From: Streptomyces griseicoloratus
GTDB lineage: Bacteria > Actinomycetota > Actinomycetes > Streptomycetales > Streptomycetaceae
NCBI RefSeq assembly: GCF_014534645.1
Contig: NZ_JACVQF010000222.1
Coordinates: 91,201 to 155,200, forward strand
Length of the DNA stretch: 64,000 nt
Direction: 5' to 3'
This document shows positions 26,410-34,042 of this stretch, piece after piece. Every line of letters starts with the position of its first letter. Position 1 is the first letter of the stretch. The translations under genes were made by a program, and so were the position numbers. The notes below the pieces were generated by a model. It was not told the DNA's origin and ran no database searches. It worked only from the letters and a program-made list of their open reading frames with translations.

Positions 26410-28353
26410 TCACCTCCGCTCCCCCAGCACGCCTCCCGTGGCGCGTGCGGCGATGCCGGACCGGTTCAGGTACGGGGTGACGCCGCCCAGGTGGAAGGGC
26501 CACTCGCCGCTCGCCAGGAGCATCAGGTCGGCGTCGGCGGGTCCGGTCAGCACGCCGTCGGCGACGAGCGCGCCGATGTCGCGGGCGAGGGCTGCCAGGG
26601 CGTGGTCGAGCGCGTCCGGGGCGGTGGTGGTGGAAGGCGTCGCCGGGCGGACCGGGCTGCCGGTCCGGCGCAGCCGCCGGAGCACCGTGCTCGGCGGCGT
26701 CGGCAGGGCGAGCGGTGCGCAGACCGTGTCGAGGTCGTCCTCGCGGGCGCGGTCGAGCAGCGCGCCCAGGAAGGTGCTCCGGAGCCGGTCGGCCACGGAC
26801 CCGGGGTGATCACCGACCGGCAGGCAGGGCGGACCGAGCCGGGCGGCGAGGGCGCCCGCGGTGGCGTACGCGGCGTCGGTGGCCCCGGCGCGGGTCAGCT
26901 CCACCGCGCCCGGCGCGGACGCCGCGGCGGGCAGCCGCAGGCCGGCCACCCGGCCGGGGTCCTTGAGCCCGGCTGCCACGTCGGCGACCGTGCGGCCGTC
27001 GGCGACGAGGAGCACGCAGTCGTCCGGGACGACGCCCTCGGCCTGCCGCAGCACGGTGTCGTCCGCACCGGACCGTCCGCCGGGCAGCGCGGCGACGAGG
27101 GCGCCGGCGTCCGCGACGACGTCCGCGGTGGTGCCGCCGGTGACGCGCTCGGCGCACCACCGGGCGTCCGCCGCGGTGAGGCGGCCGGAGGCGGCGGCCT
27201 CGTCGAGGAGGCGGCGCAGTCCGGCGGTCGCGGCGTCGCGGGCGGCCGGGTCGGGGACGCAGACGGCGACCGGTACGCGCAGCTTCTCCAGCAGCAGGGC
27301 GGCCAGTCGCAGGCCGTCCTCGCCGTCGCCGACGACGCCGATGCTCCGCACCGGCCGGGCCAGGCGGAGGTCGGGGCGTGCGGGATGCGTCTCGGCGTGC
27401 TTCTGGGTGAGCTGGAAGGCGTAGAGGCTGGAGTGGAACTCGGGGGTGACGAACAGGTCGGCGGCGGCCTGTTCGGCGGCGGTGAAAACCTCCTCGCGTG
27501 CGGCGGTCCTGCCGAGTTCGAGCAGTTCCAGGGCGCGGCGGGGCGCCGGGAGGACGCCGTGGGTGCGGGTCTCGACCAGGTCGGCGCCGCGGGCCAGCGC
27601 GTCGTCCCACTGGCCGGCGAAGTCCTCCGGCGCGGGCCGGGTGACGGTGTGCCGCCCGCGCAGGACGCCGGCGGCCCAGGCCAGCGAGCGGTCCAGGAAC
27701 CGGGAGGGCTCCAGCAGGACGTCGGCCAGGCCGAGGGCGTGGGCCTCGGTGGCGGTGAGCATGCGGCGGGCGGACAGCGGGTGCTCCAGCATCAGCGTGA
27801 CGGCCTTGTCGGGGCCGAGCAGCCGGGGCGCCAGCCAGGCACCGCCCCAGGCCGGGACGAGGCCGAGCGAGCACTCGGGGAGGGCGACGACGGGGGCGCC
27901 GCGCGAGAGCGTGCGGTAGCTGCAGTGCAGCGCGAGTTCCAGGCCGCCGCCGATGGTGACGCCGTTGAGGAACGCGAAGCTCGGCACGGGCAGTTCGCCC
28001 AGGCGGCGGAAGACCTGGTGGCCGCGGCGCAGGGTGCGCGCCGCCTCCTCGCGGTCGGTGACGCCGGCCGCGAGCGCGAGATCCGCGCCGGTGCTGAACA
28101 TGAACGCGGTGCCGGTGACCGCGACCGCCGTGATCTCCCCGGCCCTGGCCCGGGCCGCCGCCTCGTCGAGCACGGTGTCCAGCCGGTCGAGGCCCTCGGG
28201 GCCGAAGGTGGTGGGCCGCATGGCGGGGCCGAGCGGCGGCAGTCCGTTGTCGAGGGTGATCAGTGACAGGGTGCCCGCGCCGTCCGGCAGCCGGACGTCG
28301 CGCGGCCGGGGGGTGGTGACGGTCTCGCGGACCGCGGGTCGCTGGGTGGTCAC
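26410..28353 (-). CDS. Crotonase / 3-hydroxyacyl-CoA dehydrogenase-like fusion protein
   Basis: The protein has 647 residues. Residues about 20-270 are a crotonase fold: FMFSTGADLALAAG forms the oxyanion hole region, and the two catalytic Glu residues are kept in GGGLELALHC and LPECSLGLVPAWGG. Residues about 345-640 follow the FadB dehydrogenase layout with an NAD-binding GVVGDGEDGLR. However, the usual H-F-F-N-P catalytic histidine segment reads GLRLPAAA, so the dehydrogenase half may be inactive. The GTG start overlaps the hydrolase gene (GTGA). It is the last gene of the PKS operon and may hydrate or isomerise an acyl intermediate. Confidence 0.8.
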   Translation of the reverse strand: MTTQRPAVRETVTTPRPRDVRLPDGAGTLSLITLDNGLPPLGPAMRPTTFGPEGLDRLDTVLDEAAARARAGEITAVAVTGTAFMFSTGADLALAAGVTDREEAARTLRRGHQVFRRLGELPVPSFAFLNGVTIGGGLELALHCSYRTLSRGAPVVALPECSLGLVPAWGGAWLAPRLLGPDKAVTLMLEHPLSARRMLTATEAHALGLADVLLEPSRFLDRSLAWAAGVLRGRHTVTRPAPEDFAGQWDDALARGADLVETRTHGVLPAPRRALELLELGRTAAREEVFTAAEQAAADLFVTPEFHSSLYAFQLTQKHAETHPARPDLRLARPVRSIGVVGDGEDGLRLAALLLEKLRVPVAVCVPDPAARDAATAGLRRLLDEAAASGRLTAADARWCAERVTGGTTADVVADAGALVAALPGGRSGADDTVLRQAEGVVPDDCVLLVADGRTVADVAAGLKDPGRVAGLRLPAAASAPGAVELTRAGATDAAYATAGALAARLGPPCLPVGDHPGSVADRLRSTFLGALLDRAREDDLDTVCAPLALPTPPSTVLRRLRRTGSPVRPATPSTTTAPDALDHALAALARDIGALVADGVLTGPADADLMLLASGEWPFHLGGVTPYLNRSGIAARATGGVLGERR

Positions 28354-29231
28354 GGGGTCTCCTGCGCGGCGGGGGTCCGGGGGGACACGGTCGGGTCGGA
28401 CAGGAACGCGCGGATGGCGTCCAGGAGTTCGGCGGGGCGTTCGAGCGGTGGGGTGTGCCCCGTGGCGGGCAGCACCACGAGCCTGGCGCCGGGCATGCGC
28501 GCGGTGTAGGCGCGTACGACGGGCAGCCGGATGGGGACGTCGTCGGCGCCGTGGACCACGAGCACGGGGACGTCGATCTCGGGCAGCCGGCCGGTGATGT
28601 CGCCGCGCCGGTAGACGGAGTGGCAGGCGTGTTCGATGCGGTCGCCGGTGAGCGTGGTGAAGTGCTCGGTCCACCGCCGCGCGGTCTCGCTGGTGAGGAA
28701 GTCGCGGCGGAAGTTGAGCCGGGCGACCATGGCCGCGAGGTCGGGGCTCATGCCGTCCGCGAGCACGGCCTCGACCATCGCCTCGAAGGGCCGCCTGGTG
28801 TTCTCCGGTTCCTCGTCGGGGCGGGTGTCCACCAGGACCAGGGCGGAGACGAGCGCCGGGTGCCGCAGGGCCATGCGCCAGCACTTCATGCCGCCCATGG
28901 AGTGGCCCACCCACACGGCGGGCCGCTCCCCCATCTCTCCTCGGTAGGCGTCCGCGAGCCGGTCGACCTCCTCCTCCAGGGTGTACGGGGACGTGCGCGG
29001 CGGCGCCAGGCCGTGCCCGGGCGCGTCGACGGCGACGGTCGTCCGGGTCGCGGCCAGCCCGGCCGTGACGGGCTCCCAGACCCGGCTGTCGGTGAGCAGC
29101 CCGTGCAGCAGGACGACCGGGTCGCCGGTCCCGCGCCGGTGCCAGCCGAAGACCCATCCGCCGGCCTCGACCGTGGTGCCGGCGGCGCCCGCGGACGCGG
29201 GCGCCGTGGTGTCAGCCGCACCCCCCGCCAT
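28350..29231 (-). CDS. Alpha/beta hydrolase (PKS operon)
   Basis: The protein has 293 residues. The order is VVLLHGLLTDSRVWEPV (oxyanion region), WVGHSMGGMKCWRMAL (nucleophile Ser in GHSMGG), VLVVHGADDVPIRLP (acid) and ATGHTPPLERP (catalytic His). The N-terminal 20 residues are Ala-rich. It overlaps the preceding DsbA-like gene by 20 bases. In this operon it may act as a type II thioesterase or release enzyme, but substrate assignment is inference. A second hydrolase of the same fold occurs at 37212. Confidence 0.85.
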   Translation of the reverse strand: MAGGAADTTAPASAGAAGTTVEAGGWVFGWHRRGTGDPVVLLHGLLTDSRVWEPVTAGLAATRTTVAVDAPGHGLAPPRTSPYTLEEEVDRLADAYRGEMGERPAVWVGHSMGGMKCWRMALRHPALVSALVLVDTRPDEEPENTRRPFEAMVEAVLADGMSPDLAAMVARLNFRRDFLTSETARRWTEHFTTLTGDRIEHACHSVYRRGDITGRLPEIDVPVLVVHGADDVPIRLPVVRAYTARMPGARLVVLPATGHTPPLERPAELLDAIRAFLSDPTVSPRTPAAQETP

Positions 29232-29916
29232 GGCCGAGATCACCTCCTCGGGTTTCCGGGTCGGGTTCGGGAAGCCGCTGCGCACGGGGCTCCGGGTCGC
29301 CGTCCGTGCGGCCGTCGAGGGCGCCGAGGAAGGCGTCGAGGCGGTCCAGTCCCCAGTACTTGTCGTGGCCGTGGATGAAGTACGGCACCCCGAACACACC
29401 GTCGTGGACGGCTCGGCGCAGGGCCCGTGCGCCCTCCTCGCGCAGTGCGGGGTCGTCGGCGGCGCCGGCGAGTTCACCGGGGTCGAGGCCCATCTCCTTG
29501 CCGATGGCGGCCATGGTGGCGGGGTCGCAGATGTCCCGGCCCTCCAGCCAGCGGGCGGTGTAGACGCGGTCGGCGAAGTCGGCGCCGCGGCCGTGGCGTT
29601 GGGCTGCGAGGTAGGCCAGGTGCGGGACCTCCCACACGGGTTTCCGGTCCACCGGCCAGGTGACCTCCAGGCCGCGGGCGGTGGCGAGCCTGCGCACGTC
29701 GGCGAGGATGTAGAAGTGCTTGGGGCGTGACATGGCCGTGTAGACGAAGGTGTCTCCGGTCCCGGCGAGGAGCCGTTCGCTCCACGCGTCGGGCTCCCAG
29801 TAGGGCACCCACTCCAGGGCGGCCGCGACGTCGGGACGGCGTGTGGTCAGTTCGCGGTGGGTCAGCCAGGAGTAGGGGCTGCGCAGGGAGAAGTAGAAGG
29901 TCTTCCTCGTGGTCAT
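29212..29916 (-). CDS. DsbA-like / 2-hydroxychromene-2-carboxylate isomerase-like protein
   Basis: The protein has 234 residues. A thioredoxin-like fold is indicated by KTFYFSLRSPYSWLTHRELT, where the usual CxxC is replaced by SPYSW as in HCCA isomerases. The downstream DGVFGVPYFIHGHDKYWGLDRLDAFL is diagnostic of this kappa-GST-like family. Members bind glutathione or act by thiol-assisted cis/trans isomerisation. In this reducing PKS operon a role in double-bond isomerisation of a polyenoyl chain is plausible (inference). The C-terminal 30 residues are Gly/Pro-rich. Confidence 0.8.
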   Translation of the reverse strand: MTTRKTFYFSLRSPYSWLTHRELTTRRPDVAAALEWVPYWEPDAWSERLLAGTGDTFVYTAMSRPKHFYILADVRRLATARGLEVTWPVDRKPVWEVPHLAYLAAQRHGRGADFADRVYTARWLEGRDICDPATMAAIGKEMGLDPGELAGAADDPALREEGARALRRAVHDGVFGVPYFIHGHDKYWGLDRLDAFLGALDGRTDGDPEPRAQRLPEPDPETRGGDLGHGGGCG

Positions 29917-30005
29917 CGCCCTCGCCTTCCGGGGCTGTGTGCGGTCGGGTTCGGTGCCGGGGCCGCCTCGCGGCGCCGGGCTAGGGGCGGCTCGCGCCGC
30001 CCAAC

Positions 30006-30752
30006 TCACAGGGAGATGCCGCCGTCGACGGCGAAGACCTGCCCGGTGATGTACGCGGCCCGCTCCGACACCAGGAAGGCCACCAGGTCGGCCACTTCCT
30101 CGGGGCCGCCGAACCGGCCGAGCGCGATGCGGGCGCGCATGCGTTCGGCAGCGCTCTCGGGCAACTGGGCGGTCATGTCGGTGGAGATGAAGCCGGGGGC
30201 GACCACGTTGGCGCGGACGCCGTGGCGGCCGAGTTCCTTGGCGAGGGACTTGGTGAAGCCGATGATCCCGGCCTTGGTGGCCGCGTAGTTGGCCTGCCCC
30301 TCGTTGCCGTACAGGCCGCTGACGGACGACAGGGTGACGATGCTGCCGGCCCGGCGCTTCAACAGCGGGAAGGCGACGGCGCGGCAGAGGTTGTAGGTGC
30401 CGTTGAGGTTGGTGTCGACGACCTCGCGCCAGTCGTCGTCGCCCATCATCAGCAGGGGCTTGTCCCGGATGACGCCGGCGCAGCCGACGACGGTGGTGAT
30501 CGGGCCGAGGTCCTGCTCGGTGGCGGCGACGAAGGCGCGGACGGCCCCGGCGTCGGTGACGTCCGCCTGGACGGGCAGGATCCGGGCACCGGTCTTTCCG
30601 GCCGCCTCCGCGGTCTCCTCGGCGGCGTCGCTCCGGCCGCGGTAGCAGAACGCCACGTCGTGGCCGGTCTCGGCGAGCCGTTCCACGACGGCGCGGCCGA
30701 TGCCCCGTGATCCGCCGCTGACCAGGGCGACGGGACGGTCGGGTGCGGGCAT
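30006..30752 (-). CDS. FabG-type 3-ketoacyl-ACP reductase
   Basis: The protein has 248 residues, standard for FabG. The cofactor site is SGGSRGIGRAVVERL, with the catalytic Ser in LSSVSGLYGNEGQ and the Tyr-Lys pair in YAATKAG. NVVAPGFISTDM and the C-terminal GQVFAVDGGISL are typical. It uses NADPH to reduce beta-keto groups on ACP. It is the only clear ketoreductase in the operon and probably serves every elongation cycle. Confidence 0.92.
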   Translation of the reverse strand: MPAPDRPVALVSGGSRGIGRAVVERLAETGHDVAFCYRGRSDAAEETAEAAGKTGARILPVQADVTDAGAVRAFVAATEQDLGPITTVVGCAGVIRDKPLLMMGDDDWREVVDTNLNGTYNLCRAVAFPLLKRRAGSIVTLSSVSGLYGNEGQANYAATKAGIIGFTKSLAKELGRHGVRANVVAPGFISTDMTAQLPESAAERMRARIALGRFGGPEEVADLVAFLVSERAAYITGQVFAVDGGISL

Positions 30753-30791
30753 GGCGGGATCTCCTCGGAGGGCTGCGGGGTGGACGGGGTC

Positions 30792-31301
30792 TCAGTGGCC
30801 GGCGTGGTCCGGTGCGAGCGGGGGTGCCACGGAGGCGAGCGGGCGCAGTGCGACGATGAAGTGGCCCACCTCGGCGACGAGGTCGCCGTCGCACCGGGTC
30901 TCGCCCGCCAGGATCGTGGTGTCCCCGACCGCCCGGACCACCCGCACCCGGTGCTCCAGCAGGTCGCCGGGGACCACGGGGCGGTGGAAGGCGATCCGGT
31001 CGATGGCGCCGGCGAGTTCGACCTTTCCGGTGGTCACGTCGGGGTTGGGTGTGTTCCAGACGGCGAGCAGCACGGCCGCCTGGGCCCAGGACTCCACGAG
31101 CAGCGGGCGCGGGTAGTGGAAGCGGGCGGGGCCGCCGTGGGCGGGGGCCCTGCGGTAGCAGGGTTCGCCCACGGTGACCGCCTTGAGCGCGGTCAGGGTG
31201 CGTCCCGGGTCGACCTCGGTGACGCGGTCGACCAGCAGGACGGGGTAGCGGTGCGGGATGATCCGGGTGATGGCGTCGACGTCGGCCGCCCAGTCGCTCA
31301 T
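30792..31301 (-). CDS. FabZ-like hotdog dehydratase, subunit 1
   Basis: The protein has 169 residues. IPHRYPVLLVDRVTEVDPG matches the FabZ opening motif. The active-site His is in FHYPRPL and the Glu in VESWAQAAVLL, corresponding to GHFP and IEA-x-AQ of FabZ. The central helix is slightly altered. The ATG start overlaps the stop of the second hotdog gene (ATGA), suggesting that the two subunits are made together, perhaps as a heterodimer. It removes water from 3-hydroxyacyl-ACP. Confidence 0.85.
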   Translation of the reverse strand: MSDWAADVDAITRIIPHRYPVLLVDRVTEVDPGRTLTALKAVTVGEPCYRRAPAHGGPARFHYPRPLLVESWAQAAVLLAVWNTPNPDVTTGKVELAGAIDRIAFHRPVVPGDLLEHRVRVVRAVGDTTILAGETRCDGDLVAEVGHFIVALRPLASVAPPLAPDHAGH

Positions 31302-31699
31302 CCCGGCTCCCCCGTCCCGGTCGTGCGGTGCACGAGCCGCAGTTCGGCGACGCGTCCCCGGCCGGAGCCGACCACGACGTCGCTGCGCAGGCCCGCGGCG
31401 TCGTCGCCGCGGTAGTCGACGCGCAGGGTCAGCTCGTCGCCGGGGAACACCGGGTCCCGGAAGCGGCAGCGCTCCACGGCGACCAGTTCCACGTCGCGGC
31501 CCAGGCGCCGCTGGTCGAAGAGGATGCTGCGGTCCGCGTACTCGATGAGGCAGACGCCGGGCAGCACGGGGAAGCCCGGATAGTGCCCGGGGAACACCTC
31601 GTGCCCGGGATCGACGGTGGCGGAAGCGGTCACCGTGTCCCCGTCGCGGGTGACCGACCTCGGGTCCAGGCCGAGCAGGGAGACGGACGGCCCGTTCAC
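31298..31699 (-). CDS. FabA/FabZ-like hotdog dehydratase, subunit 2
   Basis: The protein has 133 residues. FPGHYPGFPVLPGVCLIEYAD carries the canonical catalytic His and Glu. CRFRDPVFPGDELTLRVDYRG is the conserved second strand pair. It is shorter than FabZ at the N-terminus, lacking the PHRYP motif that subunit 1 has. The GTG start overlaps the ACP stop (GTGA). The pair resembles dehydratase pairs in polyene-forming type II PKSs (from memory). Confidence 0.83.
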   Translation of the reverse strand: MNGPSVSLLGLDPRSVTRDGDTVTASATVDPGHEVFPGHYPGFPVLPGVCLIEYADRSILFDQRRLGRDVELVAVERCRFRDPVFPGDELTLRVDYRGDDAAGLRSDVVVGSGRGRVAELRLVHRTTGTGEPG

Positions 31700-31983
31700 G
31701 AGGCCGCCCGCAGCTTGGCGTCGAGCAGTGCGTAGGTGTCGTCGAGGGTGGCGAGCTGGGTCAGCTCCTCCTCGGCCAGCTTGACGGGGAACTCCGCTTC
31801 GAGCCGTACGGTGATCTCCAGGGCCATCAGCGAGTCCACGCCGAGGTCGTCGACGAAGTGCGCCTGGTCGGAGATCTGGGCGACGTCCACGTCCAGGATC
31901 TCGGCGAGCAGGCCGCGCAGCCGCTCCCTGTCCAGGGCGGCGTGGCTCGCGCGGTCCGGGGCGGTGCGGGTCTCTTCGGCCAT
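31696..31983 (-). CDS. Discrete acyl carrier protein 1
   Basis: The protein has 95 residues from an ATG with AAAGGA upstream; an in-frame upstream start at 32040 is less likely. The phosphopantetheine Ser lies in DDLGVDSLMALEITVRLE, about residue 52. Four-helix ACP spacing is preserved, with FPVKLAEEELTQLATLDD as helix III. It would carry the growing chain in the PKS. No phosphopantetheinyl transferase is present in the window. Confidence 0.92.
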   Translation of the reverse strand: MAEETRTAPDRASHAALDRERLRGLLAEILDVDVAQISDQAHFVDDLGVDSLMALEITVRLEAEFPVKLAEEELTQLATLDDTYALLDAKLRAAS

Positions 31984-32036
31984 GACGTTCCTTTCGGTGC
32001 CGGTTTCGGGTGGCGTGGGGGCGGGCGGCTGCCGGG

Positions 32037-33215
32037 TCACCGCAGCCGCAGGACGAGGCAGGCGACGAGTCCGTCGTCGTCGACGGAGGTCACCACGGCG
32101 GTGGCGCCGGGACGGGGGCGGTGTGCCGCGGCGGCCAGCACCGCGGCGAGCTGGAGGCCCGCCGACGCCGCGGACGCGTCACCCAGCAGATCGCGCACAC
32201 CGATGAGGTCGACGTCCGCTCCGTCGAGTACGTCGCCGAGCACGGCGGTCTCGACCGTCTCCGCGTCGTCGCCTCCGGAGGGGCCCTGTCCGAAGCCCAT
32301 GGGGCAGGTGCCGGGGGCCGGGGCGACCCGGCCCGAGGGTGCGGCGAACGCGACCTCGCCGGGTGACGTGCCCGCCGCCTCCAGGGCGCCGCGCACACAC
32401 CGCTCCAGGGCGGGGCGCAGTCCGTCCGGACCGGCGCCGAAGCGGACGGCGAGGATGTCGGCGCGCGGGGTGCGGCCGGCGTCCCGGGCGGTGCCGGCGT
32501 CCTCCAGCAGGAACATGGCGCAGGCCTCGGCGAGCAGGGTGCGGCGGCGCTCCTCGCCGCGCGAGTGCCAGGCGAGCCAGGCCCGCTGCTCGGAGAACTC
32601 CTCGACGGCGCCGCACAGCACCGTCCGGCTGTAGCCGCGTTCGCGGAGCCGGGTGGCGTAGCGCAGGGCCTGCAGGCCGGTGAGCGGGCCGCCGGCCAGA
32701 GTGGCGTTGGGGCCCTTGAGGCCGTACCAGATGGCGCTCTGCCCGGCGGCCCGGTTCATCACCGTGTTGGGGAACAGGGCGGGGTCGACGTAGAACGGCT
32801 TGGCCCCGGTCAGTGCGTCGCGGGTGAAGTCCATCGTGCTCTGCACGCTGCCGGAGCCGGTGCCGAGGACGAGGCCGACGTGTTCGGGCTCGTCGAGGCG
32901 GCGGGGGCTGCCGTTCGGTTCGAGGAGGGTGCCGAGGGTGGCCACGGTCAGGCCGGTGAGCCGGTCCATGGTGCGGGTGCCCCGGGTGCCGAGCAGGGCG
33001 ACGACGTCGAATCCGGGCACCAGGCAGGCGTCGTTCGGCGGTGCCTGCCACACGTCACGGTTGAGCCGCGGCACGACGGGGCGCCGGGCGGCGACGCCCT
33101 CGGCGAACGGTTCGGCGCCGATGCCGTACGGGGACAGCACCGACCATTCGGAGATCACGGTGGTGGCGCCGGCCGCGGGGTGGCCGGCTGCGGTCTCGGG
33201 CACGGTGGTGGTCAT
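32037..33215 (-). CDS. Ketosynthase-like protein without active Cys (KS-beta type, c)
   Basis: The protein has 392 residues of thiolase-fold ketosynthase type. At the position of the active-site ACASG motif it has GGPLTG (about residues 175-180), so the Cys is replaced by Pro. The HGTGT and GHT histidine motifs are not recognisable. It therefore resembles a chain-length factor or KS-beta rather than an active condensing enzyme. The ATG start overlaps the stop of the enoyl reductase gene (ATGA). Its catalytic partner could be any of the three intact KSs; the encoded order does not decide. Confidence 0.82.
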   Translation of the reverse strand: MTTTVPETAAGHPAAGATTVISEWSVLSPYGIGAEPFAEGVAARRPVVPRLNRDVWQAPPNDACLVPGFDVVALLGTRGTRTMDRLTGLTVATLGTLLEPNGSPRRLDEPEHVGLVLGTGSGSVQSTMDFTRDALTGAKPFYVDPALFPNTVMNRAAGQSAIWYGLKGPNATLAGGPLTGLQALRYATRLRERGYSRTVLCGAVEEFSEQRAWLAWHSRGEERRRTLLAEACAMFLLEDAGTARDAGRTPRADILAVRFGAGPDGLRPALERCVRGALEAAGTSPGEVAFAAPSGRVAPAPGTCPMGFGQGPSGGDDAETVETAVLGDVLDGADVDLIGVRDLLGDASAASAGLQLAAVLAAAAHRPRPGATAVVTSVDDDGLVACLVLRLR

Positions 33216-34042
33216 CGGGTCGCCTCCCGTCGGCTCCAGGTGGCGCCGGCGGCGACGAGTTCCGCGCCGTCCACGCCGATCGTGTTGCCCGTCAGCCATG
33301 ACGACGGGGCGTTCGACAGCAGGACGACGGCCTCCGCGACGTCCTCGGGGATGGTGAGCCGGCCGTGCGGATTGCCCGCCGCGGAGTCGCCGACGAACTC
33401 CTCGTGGCCGGGGATGCGCAGCAGCGAGGGGGTGACGGTGACACCCGCGCGCAGGGCGTTGACGGAGGCGCCGTGCGGGGCGAGTTCGCAGGCCAGCTGG
33501 CGGACGTGGGACTCCAGGGCGGCCTTGGCGGCGGAGACGGCGCCGTAGCTCGGCAGGACCTGGCTGGTGCCGGCGCTGGTCATCGCGAAGATCCGGGTGC
33601 CCTCGGCGACGAGTCCCGCGGCCAGCAGGTCCTGGGTCCAGTAGACGAGGCTGTGGGCCATCACGTCGAGCGTCATCTCCAGCTGGGCGCGCGTGAGGGC
33701 CTGCTTGGTGTCGTCGGTGGGCAGGAACGGCACCAGGCTGCCGAAGGCCAGGGAGTGCAGGACGGTGCGCAGCGGCCGGCCGCCGGTGAGTTCGGCGAGG
33801 GCGGGCACCAGGCGGGTCCGTCCGCGGTCGGAGGCCGCGTTGACGTTGAACAGGTGGGCGCGCACGCCCTGGGAGCGCAGGGTGCACTCCAGTTCCCTGG
33901 CCGCCTGGACGCCGTCGGCGCGGTCGAAGTGCACTCCGGCGACATGGGCGCCCTGCTCGGCGAGGGCGAGGGCGGTGGCCCGTCCCATGCCGCTCGAAGC
34001 GCCGAGCACCAGGCACCAGCGGTCACGCAGTCGATTCCGCAC
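33212..34042 (-). CDS. Enoyl-ACP reductase of FabI/FabL type
   Basis: The protein has 276 residues. The nucleotide site is LGASSGMGRATALALAEQG. The pair Tyr166 and Lys173 (YGAVSAAK) is spaced Y-x6-K, the FabI/FabL signature that separates enoyl reductases from Y-x3-K ketoreductases. HSLAFGSLVPF near residue 96 matches the FabI HSIAF segment. The start is GTG at 34042 with AGGAGG five bases upstream. That site lies inside the preceding gene and brackets a TTA codon. It would give the PKS the ability to reduce double bonds. Confidence 0.82.
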   Translation of the reverse strand: MRNRLRDRWCLVLGASSGMGRATALALAEQGAHVAGVHFDRADGVQAARELECTLRSQGVRAHLFNVNAASDRGRTRLVPALAELTGGRPLRTVLHSLAFGSLVPFLPTDDTKQALTRAQLEMTLDVMAHSLVYWTQDLLAAGLVAEGTRIFAMTSAGTSQVLPSYGAVSAAKAALESHVRQLACELAPHGASVNALRAGVTVTPSLLRIPGHEEFVGDSAAGNPHGRLTIPEDVAEAVVLLSNAPSSWLTGNTIGVDGAELVAAGATWSRREATR

